Source of the DNA: Cryomorphaceae bacterium | GTDB lineage: Bacteria > Bacteroidota > Bacteroidia > Flavobacteriales > Schleiferiaceae | Length of the DNA stretch: 64,000 nucleotides | Reading direction: 5' to 3' | Assembly: GCA_024639785.1 (NCBI GenBank) | Contig: JAHEGI010000002.1 | Coordinates: forward strand, 1 to 64,000 | Part shown: positions 1 to 8,552 of the stretch, in pieces | How positions within the stretch are numbered: the stretch's first letter is position 1 | How the letters are laid out: each line of letters opens with the position of its first letter | The notes under the pieces: model-generated | Told to the model about the DNA's origin: nothing | Seen by the model: the letters and a program-made list of their open reading frames with translations, nothing else | The model's database searches: none | Position numbers and translations under genes: made by a program

Positions 1-1068
1 AATACCGAGTTTTTTCACCCGATGGAGGAGGGCCGAACCCTTTTTGGCAGCCAAGCCCTCGCCTATTGGCACAGCGGCTACGATCAGAAAACCTATTTGG
101 AACTGGGCGGACTGGCCAACGTCACGTTTGGGGGCAAAACCCAGTTCTATCCACACGTGGCGGTCGTTCACAACATCAACCGCGTGAATGTCTTGCGCTT
201 CGGCACCTTGAGCAATCCAGGACATGATCTGCCCGAGCCTCTCTACAACCCGGCCCGGCGCTACACGCAGCCGGTGGAATACGGCTTCCAGTATATCTCC
301 CCCTACACCGATGCTTGGATCCATTGGGAGCGGGCCACATCCTACGGCAGTTTGCAAAAAGAGTCCTTCACGGTGGGTTGGAACCAAAACAATTTTCGGG
401 GCCAAATTGGATTTGGGCCCTATTCCGAAGGCCCACTGTTGAGCTACCGGTCCCACCTTTATGTCAACTCGCGCTTCTATGCCATCTACCAACATGTGGG
501 GGGTCAGATTGACAATGCGCCACCTCAGCCCACAGGTAACCGTATCCAGACGGGGGTCGATATCTACATTATGCCCGATTTGATCGGGCAAAAACGCGCG
601 CCCAAGGGGCAGCAGTCTGCGGAAGTTTGGCGCCTTTCGCTGCCTACCTACGGGTACACGCTTCTGCGCTACGATGATCCCTTACAGGCATTTGGGCCGG
701 TCAAGGTGGGCTATGGCCAGATGCATAGTCTAGCAGAATACATCATGGGATTCACGGTCAAGGCCGGGTATTGGCAGGGGAATTCGTGGATTTCCCCGCT
801 GGGTCAAGGCCTCTACCAAAGTTTGAATCCGGAGGATGCTGCCGTGCCTTTTCAAGCTAGTCGGCGGATGTTGATGCTTTCTGCGCAAAGAGAGTGGCAA
901 AGCATGGGACTTCGGTACGATGCCTACTACGATGTGGACCTCGGAAAATGGTCCACGGCCTTTACGTTGAATATGGCCCTTAAGGAGCGACGCAAACGCT
1001 TAGTTTCCGCCCACCCGGTACATCAGACCCAGTCCAGCAATGGCGTGGTTGAAATAGAAGCGACCTAG
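1..1068 (+). CDS. Outer-membrane beta-barrel protein, N-terminus outside window
   Basis: The reading frame is open from base 1, so the true start lies upstream and only the last 355 residues are visible. The protein alternates aromatic and polar residues throughout (YxYxW patterns, many Tyr/Trp/Gly), as expected for the strands of an outer-membrane beta-barrel. The first visible part has an EFFxxxEEGxTLFG-like stretch that resembles a conserved Bacteroidota outer-membrane family I remember but cannot name. The barrel appears to end near ALKERRK at position 990; the last 23 codons look like a polar tail and overlap the convergent gene 1000-1614. Function unknown; surface location is an inference from composition. 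Confidence 0.7.
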   Translation, partial: NTEFFHPMEEGRTLFGSQALAYWHSGYDQKTYLELGGLANVTFGGKTQFYPHVAVVHNINRVNVLRFGTLSNPGHDLPEPLYNPARRYTQPVEYGFQYISPYTDAWIHWERATSYGSLQKESFTVGWNQNNFRGQIGFGPYSEGPLLSYRSHLYVNSRFYAIYQHVGGQIDNAPPQPTGNRIQTGVDIYIMPDLIGQKRAPKGQQSAEVWRLSLPTYGYTLLRYDDPLQAFGPVKVGYGQMHSLAEYIMGFTVKAGYWQGNSWISPLGQGLYQSLNPEDAAVPFQASRRMLMLSAQREWQSMGLRYDAYYDVDLGKWSTAFTLNMALKERRKRLVSAHPVHQTQSSNGVVEIEAT

Positions 1069-1614
1069 CCAATTTGGAGTGATCGCATACGTAAGTGTGT
1101 AATTCCCCCCAAGAATCACGCCTCCTTCCGAGCCGTCAATGGGATGGAGCCAGGCCCCCGTGAGTTCATTTATTCCTTGGTACCCACTGAGCATGCCAAT
1201 TTGCAGCCCAGAGGTCCACTTTTCGGAATGGTGGTAGGCCCATTCACCCCCGAGCATGAAGGAAAGCTGATGCCAAGAATTGGCCATGAGGGCTTGGATG
1301 AGCTGCACCTCGGATTGGCCACCAGGCCCTTCATATAAGGTGATGCGCGAAGTGAAAATAGGATGCCGGCTGTTGAAGCGGTAGGTCCACGTGGTATCGC
1401 GGAACCGGTGTGAATGCTCGCTCTGCCCTGGGAAACTCTGCCCATTCTGCCACGTGCCTGGGACTTCAATCCAGGCCGAACGCTCCACAGTGGGATGGCT
1501 GTGCCAACTCTGAAAATAGCCCAGCTCGAGCTGAATTTTGGGTTGAAATTGACCCCAAGTGGGAAAGCTAGCAGCCACGAAAACGGCGGCAAAAAGAAGG
1601 ATTCGTGCTTTCAT
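1000..1614 (-). CDS. Secreted protein, probable small outer-membrane barrel
   Basis: This 204-residue protein starts with a clear signal peptide (MKARILLFAAVFVAASF, cleavage probably after TWG). The mature part is rich in Trp, Tyr, His and Gly with alternating hydrophobic residues, and ends in strand-like stretches (FYFNHAIAGLGLMY), which suggests a small beta-barrel exported to the outer membrane. No catalytic motif or known family is recognisable. Its 3' end overlaps the convergent upstream gene by 69 bases, in a region where it still encodes its last strands. The start is supported by a -7-like box (TAGATTTA) four bases upstream. Confidence 0.7.
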   Translation of the reverse strand: MKARILLFAAVFVAASFPTWGQFQPKIQLELGYFQSWHSHPTVERSAWIEVPGTWQNGQSFPGQSEHSHRFRDTTWTYRFNSRHPIFTSRITLYEGPGGQSEVQLIQALMANSWHQLSFMLGGEWAYHHSEKWTSGLQIGMLSGYQGINELTGAWLHPIDGSEGGVILGGNYTLTYAITPNWLGRFYFNHAIAGLGLMYRVGGN

Positions 1615-1618
1615 GGTA

Positions 1619-1626
1619 TAAATCTA
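1619..1626 (-). promoter_or_regulatory. -7 promoter element (TAGATTTA), 4 bp before start
   Basis: On the minus strand this reads TAGATTTA, one base off the Bacteroidota TAnnTTTG box, and lies four bases before the ATG of the 1000-1614 gene. Transcription would begin at or next to the start codon. Confidence 0.45.
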
Positions 1627-1647
1627 CGCGCTCCTGAGGATGGATTG

Positions 1648-1655
1648 TATCTTCG
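1648..1655 (+). promoter_or_regulatory. -7-like element (TATCTTCG), 6 bp before start
   Basis: TATCTTCG differs by one base from TAnnTTTG and ends six bases before the ATG at 1662. With the divergent box at 1619-1626 it makes a compact back-to-back promoter region. Confidence 0.35.
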
Positions 1656-1661
1656 GCCACT

Positions 1662-1934
1662 ATGCAGCCTGACTTGAGAATTCTTGCCGTGTATTTCCGC
1701 GGTCTATTTTATCGCTACGCCAATCCTAAAGGGGGCGTGTCCAATCGTCCCGATTTATTGACCCAAACCTTGGTCAGCCGTCGGATGCTCGCCCCCCACC
1801 CTGGGAATGAACAGCGGTTGATTTTAACCCTTCGTGGGGAGCGATATGCCAAAGATGTCGTACATAAAATTGTTCGTCCAGTGATTTGGGTAATCGTTTC
1901 TTGGTTGCTCATTATTCTCTACTATCGCCCATGA
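1662..1934 (+). CDS. Small basic protein with C-terminal membrane anchor
   Basis: A 90-residue protein that I do not recognise. Residues 1-70 are soluble and basic (many Arg/Lys), and residues 72-88 form one hydrophobic helix (VIWVIVSWLLIILYY) that ends at the C-terminus, the layout of a tail-anchored inner-membrane protein. There is no signal peptide. It shares an ATGA stop/start overlap with the next gene, so the two are probably translated together. Reality is supported by the -7-like box just upstream, the coupling and a plausible topology, not by homology. Confidence 0.6.
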   Translation: MQPDLRILAVYFRGLFYRYANPKGGVSNRPDLLTQTLVSRRMLAPHPGNEQRLILTLRGERYAKDVVHKIVRPVIWVIVSWLLIILYYRP

Positions 1935-2536
1935 AGAACGGGCTTTTGGCCGTTTTTATCGCGGTCTCATGGATGGCTCACGGCCAAGTTCTTTGGCTGG
2001 AGTCCGGATATAAGCAGGAGCTTACAAAACACAACGACCTTTCGGTAGATATCGCTTGGCGGGGTCGTCCATCTGAACAAGGTCGCGCTTTTGTAGATGT
2101 GGAATTGGACCGAACATTCGGCAAACACTTTTTTGGATTTTATGAATGCCGGGTCAACCTATGGGGCACCCAGGCCCGAAATACCTACGGTTTTGGCGCT
2201 GAGGAAACCTTTAAGTGGAAAGGCACCAAACTATTCACCATAGATTATTCTTGGCGCTATCACGATGATGATCGAGAGTTTCGCCAGTCGTTGGGAGTGG
2301 ATCGGAAATTTGACCGGTGGAAGCCAAAATTAGAAATAGAAACGTGGCACCGCCCGGGGGATTCTGGGAGAATTCTTCGAAAAATCCGCTCATCTGGGGG
2401 ATTGCAATACAATGCCAAGGGACCGCACAAATGGGAAGCGGGCCTACTTCATCAATCGAGTTACAGCAGAAAGGGGAATTTTCAATCTTCGGAATGGGCT
2501 GTTTACCTAGAGTTTCAATGGCGTTTGCCCGGCTAA
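1931..2536 (+). CDS. Secreted DUF2490-like outer-membrane barrel protein
   Basis: The start chosen is the ATG that overlaps the preceding stop (ATGA), because it opens a normal signal peptide (MKNGLLAVFIAVSWMAHG, cleavage before QVLW). An upstream in-frame ATG at 1886 would put 15 unneeded residues ahead of it. The 201-residue product has repeated amphipathic strands (FFGFYECRVNLWG, LFTIDYSWRYH, WAVYLEFQWRLPG) and ends in an aromatic/Arg-rich last strand. The pattern and length are like DUF2490 proteins of Bacteroidota, which are predicted outer-membrane barrels; the family assignment is from memory. Role unknown. Confidence 0.65.
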   Translation: MKNGLLAVFIAVSWMAHGQVLWLESGYKQELTKHNDLSVDIAWRGRPSEQGRAFVDVELDRTFGKHFFGFYECRVNLWGTQARNTYGFGAEETFKWKGTKLFTIDYSWRYHDDDREFRQSLGVDRKFDRWKPKLEIETWHRPGDSGRILRKIRSSGGLQYNAKGPHKWEAGLLHQSSYSRKGNFQSSEWAVYLEFQWRLPG

Positions 2537-2564
2537 AAGCGCCGCCAGTCCCGAGAGTACGCCC

Positions 2565-2572
2565 TATCTTTA
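2565..2572 (+). promoter_or_regulatory. -7 promoter element (TATCTTTA), 4 bp before amylase start
   Basis: TATCTTTA matches TAnnTTTG at all but the last base and ends four bases before the ATG at 2577, so the amylase mRNA would have almost no leader. Confidence 0.45.
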
Positions 2573-2576
2573 GGGC

Positions 2577-5312
2577 ATGATTTTACGCCTTACCGCCTTG
2601 TTTTTTCTGATGAGTTTAGCCACTCAAGGTCAGATTCTTTCCATTGACCCTCCTTTTCCCACCCAAACGGATACGGTCACCATTTTGTACAACGCGACTC
2701 AAGGCAATGGCGCCCTTGTGGGCGTCACCCCAGTCTATGCCCACGCCGGCGTGATTACCACGGCCAGCACCTCCGCAACGGATTGGAAGTTTGTCCAAGG
2801 GCAATGGGGGCAGCCCACCCCTTCTGTCCTCATGACAGACCTGGGCAACAACGTGCACAAGATTGAGTACCACATGCCCACGTTTTACGGCTATCCATTG
2901 GCCTCTACCACCGTGCTTCAAATGGCCTTTGTTTTTCGCAATGCCGCGGGAAATGTCGTGGGCCGCTCTACGGATGGTTCGGACATCTACTACCCCGTGT
3001 ATCCGGCAAACGCGGGTTTACTTGGGGCCTTTTTCACCCCCGACGACCACCGCATCACCAATCCAGGTGATACCTTGGCCATCCACGCTGCGGCCAATGC
3101 CAACGCGACCTTGACGCTATATGACAATGGGGTGTTGGTGGCTTCGGATACGGCCGCCAAGCACCTCTACCATGACTTGGTGGTGACGGGAAATGGACAG
3201 CACATGCTGGAGTTTGTGGCTTTTGACGGCACCTCTACGGCACGCGATACGGTCTACTACTTTGGCAATCCCAGCCAATTGATCCAAAATCCACCCGCAG
3301 GTATGGTGGATGGCATCAATGCGTTAAACGACTCCACCGTGTTGCTTCAGTTGCATGCGCCGGATAAGGATTATGTGTATGTCTTAGGCGACTTCAATGG
3401 GTATTTGCCGGATTCGGCCCACTTCATGCACAAGTCCATCAATGGAGAGAAGTTTTGGGTGGTTCTAGACCTCCAAGCGGGCCAAACGTATACCTACCAA
3501 TATTGGATTGACGGACTGATCAAGGTGGCGGATCCTTATTCAGAATTGATTTTGGACCCCTACAACGACGGCAGTATTCCAGCCGCCACGTGGCCCAATT
3601 TGCCGAGCTATCCCACGGGCCTGACTACGGGGCATTGTACGCTTCTGCAACCAGGCAAGCCAGAATACTCCTGGAAGAACAGCGCTTTCCAAGCTCCTGT
3701 GCAAACCGATTTGCGCATCTACGAATTGCTCATCCGTGACTTTAGCAGCCAGCGTAACTACCAAATGGTACTGGATACGCTGGACTACTTGGAGCGTTTG
3801 GGCATCAACGCCATCGAATTCATGCCTAATAACGAGTTCGAAAACAACGAAAGCTGGGGCTACAACCCCTCCTTCCATATGGCTCTGGACAAGTACTACG
3901 GCACACCCGAGAAATACAAAGAGCTCATTGATAGCTGTCACAGCCGCGGTATCGCTGTCATCATGGACATGGTGTTTAATCATGCCTATGGCCAAAGTCC
4001 ACTCGTGCAGATGTACTGGGATGCGGGTCAGGGAAAGCCTGCGAGCAACAACCCGTGGTTTAATGCGGATTGCCCGCACCCTCCCTATTGCTGGGGCAAT
4101 GATTTTAATCATTTGGCCGCGGCCACCCAGCATTTCATGGACCGCGTAAACACGTATTGGTTCCAGGAATTCAAGATTGACGGTATTCGCTTCGATTACA
4201 CCAAAGGCTTCACCAACAACGGCAATGCGGGTTGGGACGTAACGCGCCAAAATTTACTCAAGCGCATGGCCGACACGATTTGGGCGGTCAACCCCAATGC
4301 GTACGTCATTTTGGAGCACTGGGGCGACAACAATGAAGAAAAACTCTTGTCGGACTATGGCATGATGCTTTGGGGAAATTCGACGTATAATTTCCGTCAA
4401 GGTGCGCAAGGCTATCTTCCCGGAAGTAACATAGCCTATGGGATTCACAAGCAACGTGGATGGAATGATGCCCATTTGATCAGCTACACGGAGAGCCACG
4501 ACGAGGAGCGGTTGATGTATGACGTCCTGACCTATGGGAATTCATCGCCTCAAGGCTACAAGACCTATGTCCTTAATACCGCGCTGAGACGCTCTGAATT
4601 GGCTAACGTATTTGCCTTCACCATCCCAGGTCCCAAAATGATTTACATGTTCAATGAGTTGGGCTATGATCAATCCATTGACAACCCTTGCCGCGTGTGT
4701 AATAAGCCACCGAAGTGGGGCTACCAGCAGGTGCCCGAGCGCCGTCGCCTCTATGATGTTACCTCGGCGGTCATGCAGCTTCGGAAGCAAGCCCCCGCAA
4801 GTTTTGATGGGAGTAATTTCACCTACAACCTTGGTGCTGCCGTGAAGCGCATCAACCTGCAAGATTCCACGATGAATGTCAACGTGATTGGCAATTGGGA
4901 TGTGGTGCCCCAAAACGGGATTCCAAATTTCCCGCATACAGGCACCTGGTATGAGTACTTCACCGCTGACTCGGTGGAAGTACTGGATCCATTCATGAGT
5001 TTTGCGCTGGAACCCGGTGAGTACCGCATTTATACGGATGTGAAACTGCAGCAGCCCAGCATCACCTTGGGCGAGGAGGAAATTGGGGCGCATGCGGGAC
5101 TTCGCGTATACCCGAACCCAGCGATAGACCAGGCCTTGGTGCATTCGTCTATTTCTGGAGATTTGCAGGTCATGGACCTTCAGGGTCAGATCCTGTTTCA
5201 CCAAAAGGTGGAGGCGTATGTTCCCCAAGAGATTGATTTGACCAGTTTAGCGCAAGGCATGTATGTGCTTCGCGTCGCAGATTTCTTCCAACGTATCCAA
5301 GTCCTCCGATGA
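2577..5312 (+). CDS. Secreted GH13 alpha-amylase-family enzyme with T9SS sorting domain
   Basis: A 911-residue secreted glycoside hydrolase. After a signal peptide (residues 1-18) come about 220 residues of beta-sandwich, then a CBM48/isoamylase-N-like domain (about 255-330, around YVYVLGDFNGY), then the GH13 barrel (about 375-740). The four GH13 regions are visible: DMVFNH at 464-469, GIRFDY with nucleophile D540, acid/base E580 in VILEHW, and SHDE with H641 and transition-state Asp D642. The C-terminal 75 residues (YPNPAIDQALVH..., ending QGMYVLRVADFFQRIQVLR) are a type A T9SS sorting domain, so the enzyme should be exported by type IX secretion and attached to or released from the surface. 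Substrate is probably an alpha-1,4/1,6-glucan, by family. The stop overlaps the next start (ATGA). Confidence 0.93.
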   Translation: MILRLTALFFLMSLATQGQILSIDPPFPTQTDTVTILYNATQGNGALVGVTPVYAHAGVITTASTSATDWKFVQGQWGQPTPSVLMTDLGNNVHKIEYHMPTFYGYPLASTTVLQMAFVFRNAAGNVVGRSTDGSDIYYPVYPANAGLLGAFFTPDDHRITNPGDTLAIHAAANANATLTLYDNGVLVASDTAAKHLYHDLVVTGNGQHMLEFVAFDGTSTARDTVYYFGNPSQLIQNPPAGMVDGINALNDSTVLLQLHAPDKDYVYVLGDFNGYLPDSAHFMHKSINGEKFWVVLDLQAGQTYTYQYWIDGLIKVADPYSELILDPYNDGSIPAATWPNLPSYPTGLTTGHCTLLQPGKPEYSWKNSAFQAPVQTDLRIYELLIRDFSSQRNYQMVLDTLDYLERLGINAIEFMPNNEFENNESWGYNPSFHMALDKYYGTPEKYKELIDSCHSRGIAVIMDMVFNHAYGQSPLVQMYWDAGQGKPASNNPWFNADCPHPPYCWGNDFNHLAAATQHFMDRVNTYWFQEFKIDGIRFDYTKGFTNNGNAGWDVTRQNLLKRMADTIWAVNPNAYVILEHWGDNNEEKLLSDYGMMLWGNSTYNFRQGAQGYLPGSNIAYGIHKQRGWNDAHLISYTESHDEERLMYDVLTYGNSSPQGYKTYVLNTALRRSELANVFAFTIPGPKMIYMFNELGYDQSIDNPCRVCNKPPKWGYQQVPERRRLYDVTSAVMQLRKQAPASFDGSNFTYNLGAAVKRINLQDSTMNVNVIGNWDVVPQNGIPNFPHTGTWYEYFTADSVEVLDPFMSFALEPGEYRIYTDVKLQQPSITLGEEEIGAHAGLRVYPNPAIDQALVHSSISGDLQVMDLQGQILFHQKVEAYVPQEIDLTSLAQGMYVLRVADFFQRIQVLR

Positions 5313-6049
5313 AATTATTCCGCTTCCTTCTTTGCTTGACCATTGGACTGACTGCCACAGCTGCCTATGCTCAGCCGAATTATATGCTGAGCACGAAGAA
5401 AGAGGGTACAGTGGCCCTAAGTCTTGGGGCCATGGCGCTTGGGAACCTCTGGTCGAGCCAACAGTTACAAGGCTTTACAGAAGCGGAATTGATGGCCTTG
5501 GATGCATCGAGCGTGCCCGCATTTGACCGGTGGTCACTGCAACGCTGGAATGAAGGGGCGGGGCATCGCTCTGATCTTCTCTTTTACGGAGCAGCAGCCT
5601 GGTCCTCTACGGCCGTGTTGATCCCCGCTTGGCAAGAGAAAAATGTATGGGCATCGTTGCCGGCAGCGGTCATGTGGGTGGAAATGAATTCCCTCACCTT
5701 GATGGCTACCGATTTGACCAAGAATCTGGTTAGTCGGCCTCGACCTTTTACCTATTATAATGCGGCCCCCTTGGCGGATCGCATGGATTCAGATGCGCGG
5801 AAGTCCTTCTTCTCTGGGCATACCAGCATGACGGCGGCCAATAGTTTTTATGCGGCCAAGATGTATAGCGACCTGTATCCAGATTCTCGATGGAAGCCCT
5901 GGGTATGGACCGCCGCGGCGGTGTTGCCCGCGATAACAGCACAACAGCGAATGGCGGCAGGAAAACATTTTCTAAGTGATGTCCTGGTGGGCTATGTCGT
6001 TGGTGGATTCATCGGGTACATGGTCCCAGAGTTTCATCGCCGGCGTTAA
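5309..6049 (+). CDS. Secreted/periplasmic PAP2-family phosphatase
   Basis: A 246-residue phosphatidic-acid-phosphatase type 2 protein. All three motifs are present: KNLVSRPRP at 138-146, SGHTS at 169-173 and H220xxxD224 in KHFLSDVLVG. It opens with a signal peptide (MKLFRFLLCLTIGLTATAAYAQ) and has hydrophobic helices around 95-135 and 195-240, so the active site faces the periplasm. Family members remove phosphate from undecaprenyl pyrophosphate, phosphatidate or lipid A; which one applies here cannot be told. It overlaps the amylase stop by four bases and its stop overlaps the convergent gene at 6046. Confidence 0.88.
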   Translation: MKLFRFLLCLTIGLTATAAYAQPNYMLSTKKEGTVALSLGAMALGNLWSSQQLQGFTEAELMALDASSVPAFDRWSLQRWNEGAGHRSDLLFYGAAAWSSTAVLIPAWQEKNVWASLPAAVMWVEMNSLTLMATDLTKNLVSRPRPFTYYNAAPLADRMDSDARKSFFSGHTSMTAANSFYAAKMYSDLYPDSRWKPWVWTAAAVLPAITAQQRMAAGKHFLSDVLVGYVVGGFIGYMVPEFHRRR

Positions 6050-7284
6050 AGCCAGTGCACGTCTTTTTCTTTTTGCTGGATGTGGATCTGCAGATGGCTG
6101 ACTTTGCCGGGCTCCAAGTGAAAAATCCCTTCAGACAAGTTTAAGTCCCAACCAGGGTGGGCATGCTGCTGCCCTGGTTTCCAATGGTATTCCCCCGGGG
6201 CTAAATGCCATTTCCATTGATCATTCCCGCGGAGGATATGGATGATGTAGCTACGGCCTTCCATGTCCAGTAGGGTAAGCGGAAAAGGTTCGTGATCCAC
6301 CTGTCCGGTGCATGCAATATGTAATTGTGGGGCCACAGGCAACCTTGCTTCGTCGATCTCATAGTGCGCTTTTCGATTCCATGTCGCGGTGTGCTGAAGG
6401 CGTGCAGTCCACATCCCAGGGCGGCCTTGTACGCTAAATCGCGGATGCTGTAGTCGAAGAGACCAGCCAGCATAGGTTTGATCCCAAGCAATCGACCACG
6501 GGGTGTTCGGCCGGCGAAATTGCACGCTAAATCGGCGCAAGTAGGGAGCGTCGCTCCAAGCAATCTGTCCATTAATGGGGAACTTGGGTCGGTAATCCCA
6601 AACCATGCGCCACGGACTTGAGGAGGAACTCCAGCTTAAGAAAAGTTGATGTCTTTGCACAGGTATGCGAGCCATGAGTTGCGCAGTAAGCCCATGATGA
6701 CTGTGTGTTTCAAAGAATTCAAGACTTTTTCCTTGGTAGTCAAATCGCAGTTGGCTGCTTTCCCAAGTGGATTGTCCCTGAAGCCGGAGACTCGCCCTGG
6801 AGAGCTTAGCAAAGGCCTCCCAATGATTTGAACTTTGACGCCATCGCCATTGGAGGAGGTCTCCTTTCCACGCAATTTGTTTTAAGCCGCGCGAAGACAA
6901 GGCATAGGACCAGCGCCCTTGGAGGCCTTCAGTCTGGATTCCTTGTGGGCCTATATTGAAACGGGTTAGGCCCAAAGGACCTTGGCCCAGCCATTGAAAC
7001 CAAGCATAGTGATCATGGAGAAATAACCTATAGCTCATAGAATTCCGCTGAAGTTGAAGACTATGCCCTGGCCCAAAGTCACTTTGACCCCATTGAAGGC
7101 GTATGAAAGGGCTGTGAAATTGGATTCCCGAGCGTTGCCCCACCATGCCCCACACCTCCTTGGGGATGAACTGTCCGCGAAGCGCATAGGCGCCTATGGG
7201 CGCTTGGATTCCCAGTCCGTAATGCATAGAGCCCGCCAATGCCCACGCTTGGGCCCAGCTGGTAAGGCTAATCGGGCCGGGCAT
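6046..7284 (-). CDS. Trp-rich outer-membrane barrel with C-terminal beta domain (usher-like?)
   Basis: About 412 residues. Residues 15-320 are a run of short amphipathic strands very rich in Trp, Gln and Arg, typical of an outer-membrane barrel. The last 90 residues (around LLDMEGRSYIIHIL and LAPGEYHWKPG) look like a small prealbumin/carboxypeptidase-regulatory-type beta-sandwich. The start is uncertain: ATG 7284 gives a 17-base overlap with the upstream gene, ATG 7320 or 7374 would overlap more, and no candidate gives a textbook signal peptide. Position after a chaperone-like gene suggests an usher or anchor for the secreted protein encoded at 7936-8490. This role is inference; classical ushers are about twice as long. 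Confidence 0.6.
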   Translation of the reverse strand: MPGPISLTSWAQAWALAGSMHYGLGIQAPIGAYALRGQFIPKEVWGMVGQRSGIQFHSPFIRLQWGQSDFGPGHSLQLQRNSMSYRLFLHDHYAWFQWLGQGPLGLTRFNIGPQGIQTEGLQGRWSYALSSRGLKQIAWKGDLLQWRWRQSSNHWEAFAKLSRASLRLQGQSTWESSQLRFDYQGKSLEFFETHSHHGLTAQLMARIPVQRHQLFLSWSSSSSPWRMVWDYRPKFPINGQIAWSDAPYLRRFSVQFRRPNTPWSIAWDQTYAGWSLRLQHPRFSVQGRPGMWTARLQHTATWNRKAHYEIDEARLPVAPQLHIACTGQVDHEPFPLTLLDMEGRSYIIHILRGNDQWKWHLAPGEYHWKPGQQHAHPGWDLNLSEGIFHLEPGKVSHLQIHIQQKEKDVHWL

Positions 7285-7936
7285 GACGTCGAATACCGAT
7301 GTGGTTCCCTTTCTCGTCATAGGCGATGACGTAGGCTGCGTCGCTCGGGGGCAGTTGTTTGACGGACTGGCCAAAGGGTGCTAGAAATAAATCCTCCGCC
7401 GGCCCTAGCGCACGGCCATCTTGATGGTAGGCTTGGCTTTTGGCGATCCAATAGTGCTTGGTGGAAGGCTGCCAATCCAGACCATCCGTCCAATGTGCTT
7501 GAATATCAACTTCAGGTTGGCTACAAAGACACCCATAATAAAGTCGCACGGCAAAGCGAATCTGCGTCTGAATTGCCCAACCAGAAGCATGCTGTACAGC
7601 TGGAGGATTTTGTTCATAGATCAGAAGGTTTGCAAAGTGAGCTAAACTGTCCGGCGTCCATTGAAAAGGGATGTTTTTCCGTTCTCTGGCTTGGACAACT
7701 ACCTCCGAAGGGATTGACAAGAAGGCTTCAGGGCGATCCGTAGTATCCATCTCAATGAACACGATACATGCGCTGTCCGAAGCATTGTACACCGTGATGA
7801 ATTGGGGCGATGGGTCCATGCATGGACTAAAGTGCGATAAGCCATTAAGTACAGACACCTGGCCAAAACTGGGCATAGAAAAATGGAGAAGGATAAGGAG
7901 GGCGCGATAGCGCCCTCCTATGTTTGTCCCGGTCAT
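7268..7936 (-). CDS. PapD-like periplasmic chaperone, divergent
   Basis: A 222-residue protein with a signal peptide (hydrophobic RALLILLHFSMPSFG, cleavage before QVSV). Residues 40-145 resemble the N-terminal immunoglobulin domain of pilus chaperones: a PSEVVVQARERKNIPF strand pair where these chaperones have PxxxxLxPGxxQxxR, and a final strand IQTQIRFAVRLYYG like the G1 strand (ixxxikLfYRP) that donates to subunits. The second domain is weaker. The start codon shares bases with the upstream stop (TAATG), so it is translationally coupled to the putative subunit gene, and it overlaps the barrel gene downstream. The family call rests on pattern only. Confidence 0.55.
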   Translation of the reverse strand: MTGTNIGGRYRALLILLHFSMPSFGQVSVLNGLSHFSPCMDPSPQFITVYNASDSACIVFIEMDTTDRPEAFLSIPSEVVVQARERKNIPFQWTPDSLAHFANLLIYEQNPPAVQHASGWAIQTQIRFAVRLYYGCLCSQPEVDIQAHWTDGLDWQPSTKHYWIAKSQAYHQDGRALGPAEDLFLAPFGQSVKQLPPSDAAYVIAYDEKGNHIGIRRHARPD

Positions 7937-8490
7937 TAGCTATTAGAAATTGTATAGCGCAAGGTGATCAAGCCCGAACTCGCGGCGTCCAAATTTTGCG
8001 TGGCGAAATTCAAGGCATAATTCAAGATCACACCTTCTCCCGCGCCATCCCCCGTGTACGCGCTTTGAATCCCAGAGATCAAGGTTCCCGAGCCGTTGGT
8101 GGCCGACAAGGTAATAGGGGCTGCGACGCCCAGAACACCGGTTCCATTGAGGTTGGGGCTAATCGTAAGCTGAATGCCACTCGGAAGTGCGCCACCAATT
8201 AAATCGACATCTACTTGGCGCACGTTATCTGGGCTAGCCCCCTTCACAGAGGTGAATTGTAGGTAGCTGTTTTGACTTGCTACGCTCGGAAAGCCCTGGC
8301 CCGGTATTGCGGGCGCTTGCACATGGAAGTTCATGACGGTGGCAGGTCCTGCGGATCCGTCCACCAGGCGTATCATGGCCGCTTCATCAATGGTAAAATC
8401 CACATCATGATTGGCATTAGTTTGACCCCAGGCCGAGAGGCTCAAGGCCATGGGGAGGCCCAAAAAGATGGGCAAAAAAGACGTTTTCAT
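7936..8490 (-). CDS. Secreted beta-sandwich protein, possible surface subunit
   Basis: A 184-residue protein with a signal peptide (MKTSFLPIFLGLPMALSLSAWG). The mature part is all-beta: Ser/Thr/Gly/Asn rich, no Cys, with alternating hydrophobics, ending in a strand LITLRYTISNS. It resembles a group of Bacteroidota exported proteins that I remember, with a common N-terminal VDFTIxEAAxI segment, LxFTS..., PSGIQL and YTGDGxGxGVxLNYAL elements; some are multi-copy. As first gene of a coupled operon with a chaperone-like and a barrel gene it is the natural candidate for the secreted subunit. No TAnnTTTG box lies before it; two inverted repeats do (8523-8568), so expression may need an activator. 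Confidence 0.6.
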   Translation of the reverse strand: MKTSFLPIFLGLPMALSLSAWGQTNANHDVDFTIDEAAMIRLVDGSAGPATVMNFHVQAPAIPGQGFPSVASQNSYLQFTSVKGASPDNVRQVDVDLIGGALPSGIQLTISPNLNGTGVLGVAAPITLSATNGSGTLISGIQSAYTGDGAGEGVILNYALNFATQNLDAASSGLITLRYTISNS

Positions 8491-8522
8491 TGTTTTTGGA
8501 ATTTGTTAGGATAAAAATTGAC

Positions 8523-8537
8523 TGCTTGGCCAAAGCA
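8523..8537. promoter_or_regulatory. Inverted repeat TGCTT-N5-AAGCA, candidate operator
   Basis: Perfect five-base arms with a five-base centre that itself contains the palindrome TTGGCCAA (8526-8533). It lies 33-47 bases upstream of the putative subunit gene and downstream of two Crp/Fnr-type regulators. Confidence 0.35.
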
Positions 8538-8552
8538 TGACAAATCTCATCC

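Noticed and set aside
3540-4250. 236-codon open frame antisense to the amylase gene
   Set aside because: It mirrors the catalytic barrel codons, has no start signal or plausible protein features, and the sense strand is clearly coding. The same holds for the antisense frame at 4542-5228.
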